This document shows, piece after piece, positions 4,202-5,678 of a stretch of DNA of 5,678 bases. Location: the NCBI GenBank assembly GCA_947460065.1, contig CANHGF010000185.1, forward strand, positions 1-5,678, given 5' to 3'. Both the position numbers and the translations under genes were made by a program. The stretch's first letter is position 1; each line of letters begins with the position of its first letter. This DNA comes from Comamonadaceae bacterium (GTDB taxonomy: Bacteria > Pseudomonadota > Gammaproteobacteria > Burkholderiales > Burkholderiaceae_C). The notes under the pieces were generated by a model. The model was given only the letters and a program-made list of their open reading frames with translations, did no database searches and was not told where the DNA came from.

Positions 4202-5678
4202 GCCAGCCCGAGTCTGAAGCACTGCCGCCGGCCGATGCGGCCCGCCAGGCCCTGTTGGCCGAGGTATCTGCACTGCCAGCCCTGCCCGGGGTCTACCGCT
4301 ATTTTGACGCCGACGGTGGCGTGCTCTACGTGGGCAAGGCCGGCAACCTGAAAAAGCGCGTCAGCAGCTATTTTCAAAAAGACCACGGCGCCACCCGCAT
4401 CGGTCATATGGTTGGGCGCATTGCGCGCATGCAGACTACGGTGGTGCGCTCCGAGGCCGAGGCCCTGCTGCTGGAAAACAACCTCATCAAGACGCTGAAC
4501 CCGAAGTTCAACATCCTGTTTCGCGACGACAAGAGCTACCCCTATCTCAAAGTCACTGCGGTCCAGGCCCCGCGTGCCGATGGGCAGGGCGCGCAGGCCC
4601 AGGTCTATCCGCGCATGGCTTACTACCGCGGTGCGGTCGATCGCAAGCACCATTACTTCGGGCCCTATCCCAGCGCCTGGGCGGTCAAGGACACCATCGC
4701 GCTGCTGCAAAAAGTCTTTCGGCTGCGCACCTGCGAGGATACGGTGTTTCAGAATCGAACCCGGCCCTGCCTGCTCTATCAGATCAAGCGCTGCTCCGGC
4801 CCTTGTGTCGGGCTGATATCGCCGGCCGCCTATGCCAGCGATACCGAGCATGCGCAGCAGTTTCTGCACGGCCAGACCCAGGAGATTTTGCAGTCGCTCG
4901 AAGCGCGCATGCTGGCCCATGCCGAGCAGCTCGAGTTTGAGCAGGCCGCCGAGGTGCGCAACCAGATGCGCGCCATCTCGCGGGTGCTGCATCAGCAGGC
5001 CATGGAGGTGCAGGCAGACAAAGACGCCGACATCCTGGCGGTGCGGGTTCAGGGTGGGCGGGCCTGCGTGAACCTGGCCATGGTGCGCGGTGGCCGCCAT
5101 CTCGGCGATCGGGCTTACTTTCCGACCCACCTTGAAAGCGCGGTCGATCTGGTCGCGCTCGACGAGGTCCTGCCCGAAGGTCAAGCGTCGGGTGATCCGA
5201 ACGCACAGATCGAAACCCTGGTGCTTGAAGCTTTTATTGCCCAGCACTACATCGACCTGAGCCCGCCGCCGGCCCTGCTGCTCAGCCATGCGGTGGACAA
5301 GCAGCTGATTGCGCTGCTCTCCGAGCAGTCCGGCGTCAAGATCAACGCGGTGCACAAGCCGCGCGAGCAAAGGCGCATCTGGCTGGAAATGGCGCAAAAA
5401 AACGCCGACCTGCAATTGGCCCGATTGTTGGCCGAAGAGGGCTCGCAACAGGCGCGCACCCGCGCGCTGGCGCTGGCGCTCGATCTGCCGCAGACCGATC
5501 TGCAGGCACTGCGCATTGAATGTTTTGACGTCTCGCACACCGCCGGTGAGGCCACCCAGGCCTCTTGCGTGGTGTTTGCCCAGCACCGCATGCAGGCGGC
5601 GCAGTACAAACGTTTCAGCATCGAAGGGGTGATTCCCGGCGATGACTACGCCGCCATGCGCCAGGTGCTGCTGCGCCG
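4198..5678 (+). CDS. uvrC: excinuclease ABC subunit C (UvrC), 3' end outside window
   Basis: The 493 codons present encode most of UvrC, the nuclease making both incisions in nucleotide excision repair after UvrAB mark a lesion. The N-terminal GIY-YIG domain (about 28-105) has GVY (31-33), YVG (44-46), R54 and the metal-binding glutamate E93, and makes the 3' incision. C179, C191, C199 and C203 have the same 12-8-4 spacing as the Fe-S cysteines of E. coli UvrC. A UVR motif for UvrB binding lies at about 226-262. The RNase H-like 5'-incision domain is present with D444 in ECFDVSH; the window ends soon after [11 protein letters not shown] (477-487), so the rest of that domain and the C-terminal helix-hairpin-helix repeats are missing. 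The ATG overlaps the toxin stop (ATGA, 4198-4201) with no convincing Shine-Dalgarno. This start gives an N terminus some 13 residues longer than E. coli UvrC. No frameshift was seen. Confidence 0.96.
   Translation, partial: MSQPESEALPPADAARQALLAEVSALPALPGVYRYFDADGGVLYVGKAGNLKKRVSSYFQKDHGATRIGHMVGRIARMQTTVVRSEAEALLLENNLIKTLNPKFNILFRDDKSYPYLKVTAVQAPRADGQGAQAQVYPRMAYYRGAVDRKHHYFGPYPSAWAVKDTIALLQKVFRLRTCEDTVFQNRTRPCLLYQIKRCSGPCVGLISPAAYASDTEHAQQFLHGQTQEILQSLEARMLAHAEQLEFEQAAEVRNQMRAISRVLHQQAMEVQADKDADILAVRVQGGRACVNLAMVRGGRHLGDRAYFPTHLESAVDLVALDEVLPEGQASGDPNAQIETLVLEAFIAQHYIDLSPPPALLLSHAVDKQLIALLSEQSGVKINAVHKPREQRRIWLEMAQKNADLQLARLLAEEGSQQARTRALALALDLPQTDLQALRIECFDVSHTAGEATQASCVVFAQHRMQAAQYKRFSIEGVIPGDDYAAMRQVLLR

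Noticed and set aside
4162..5586. Long minus-strand open frame (474 codons) opposite uvrC
   Set aside because: The plus strand encodes UvrC with all key residues through this region; the antisense translation shows no domain and reflects codon bias.

Overview
The window is high-GC, densely coding bacterial chromosome. EarP (the rhamnosyltransferase of EF-P arginine rhamnosylation), a DUF4197 protein and a proteobacterial-type UvrC together suggest a betaproteobacterium, probably Burkholderiales. That placement is inferred from protein content, not from a database match. All coding assignments rest on motifs and family knowledge read from the sequence.

Layout: (1) Bases 1-112 hold a possible 19-residue tail of an upstream plus-strand gene. 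Its stop codon lies in a perfect 23-bp-stem palindrome followed by a T-run, which looks like a terminator and may be a dispersed repeat. (2) Bases 216-899 encode an exported DUF4197 protein. (3) Bases 992-2374 hold a two-gene plus-strand unit, a VOC/glyoxalase-fold protein and a PLP-dependent threonine/serine dehydratase-like enzyme, 9 bp apart. (4) Bases 2375-2448 form a convergent junction with a three-copy 14-bp tandem repeat that runs into the 3' end of earP. (5) Bases 2437-3513, minus strand, encode EarP. (6) From 3573 to the window edge runs a tightly packed plus-strand unit: an AbrB/MazE-type antitoxin, a Doc/Fic-type toxin and uvrC (3' end missing). Each gene overlaps the next by 4 bp (GTGA, then ATGA).

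The most notable arrangement is the AbrB-Doc toxin-antitoxin pair wedged between earP and uvrC. The toxin stop codon overlaps the uvrC start, and no promoter or strong ribosome binding site for uvrC is evident. This suggests that the nucleotide-excision-repair nuclease is co-expressed with, and perhaps controlled by, an autoregulated toxin-antitoxin operon. A small palindrome between a candidate -10 box and the antitoxin ribosome binding site is a candidate operator. EarP's substrate gene efp, often adjacent to earP, is not in this window. No RNA gene, transposase, CRISPR array or gene-free stretch over 300 bases was seen.
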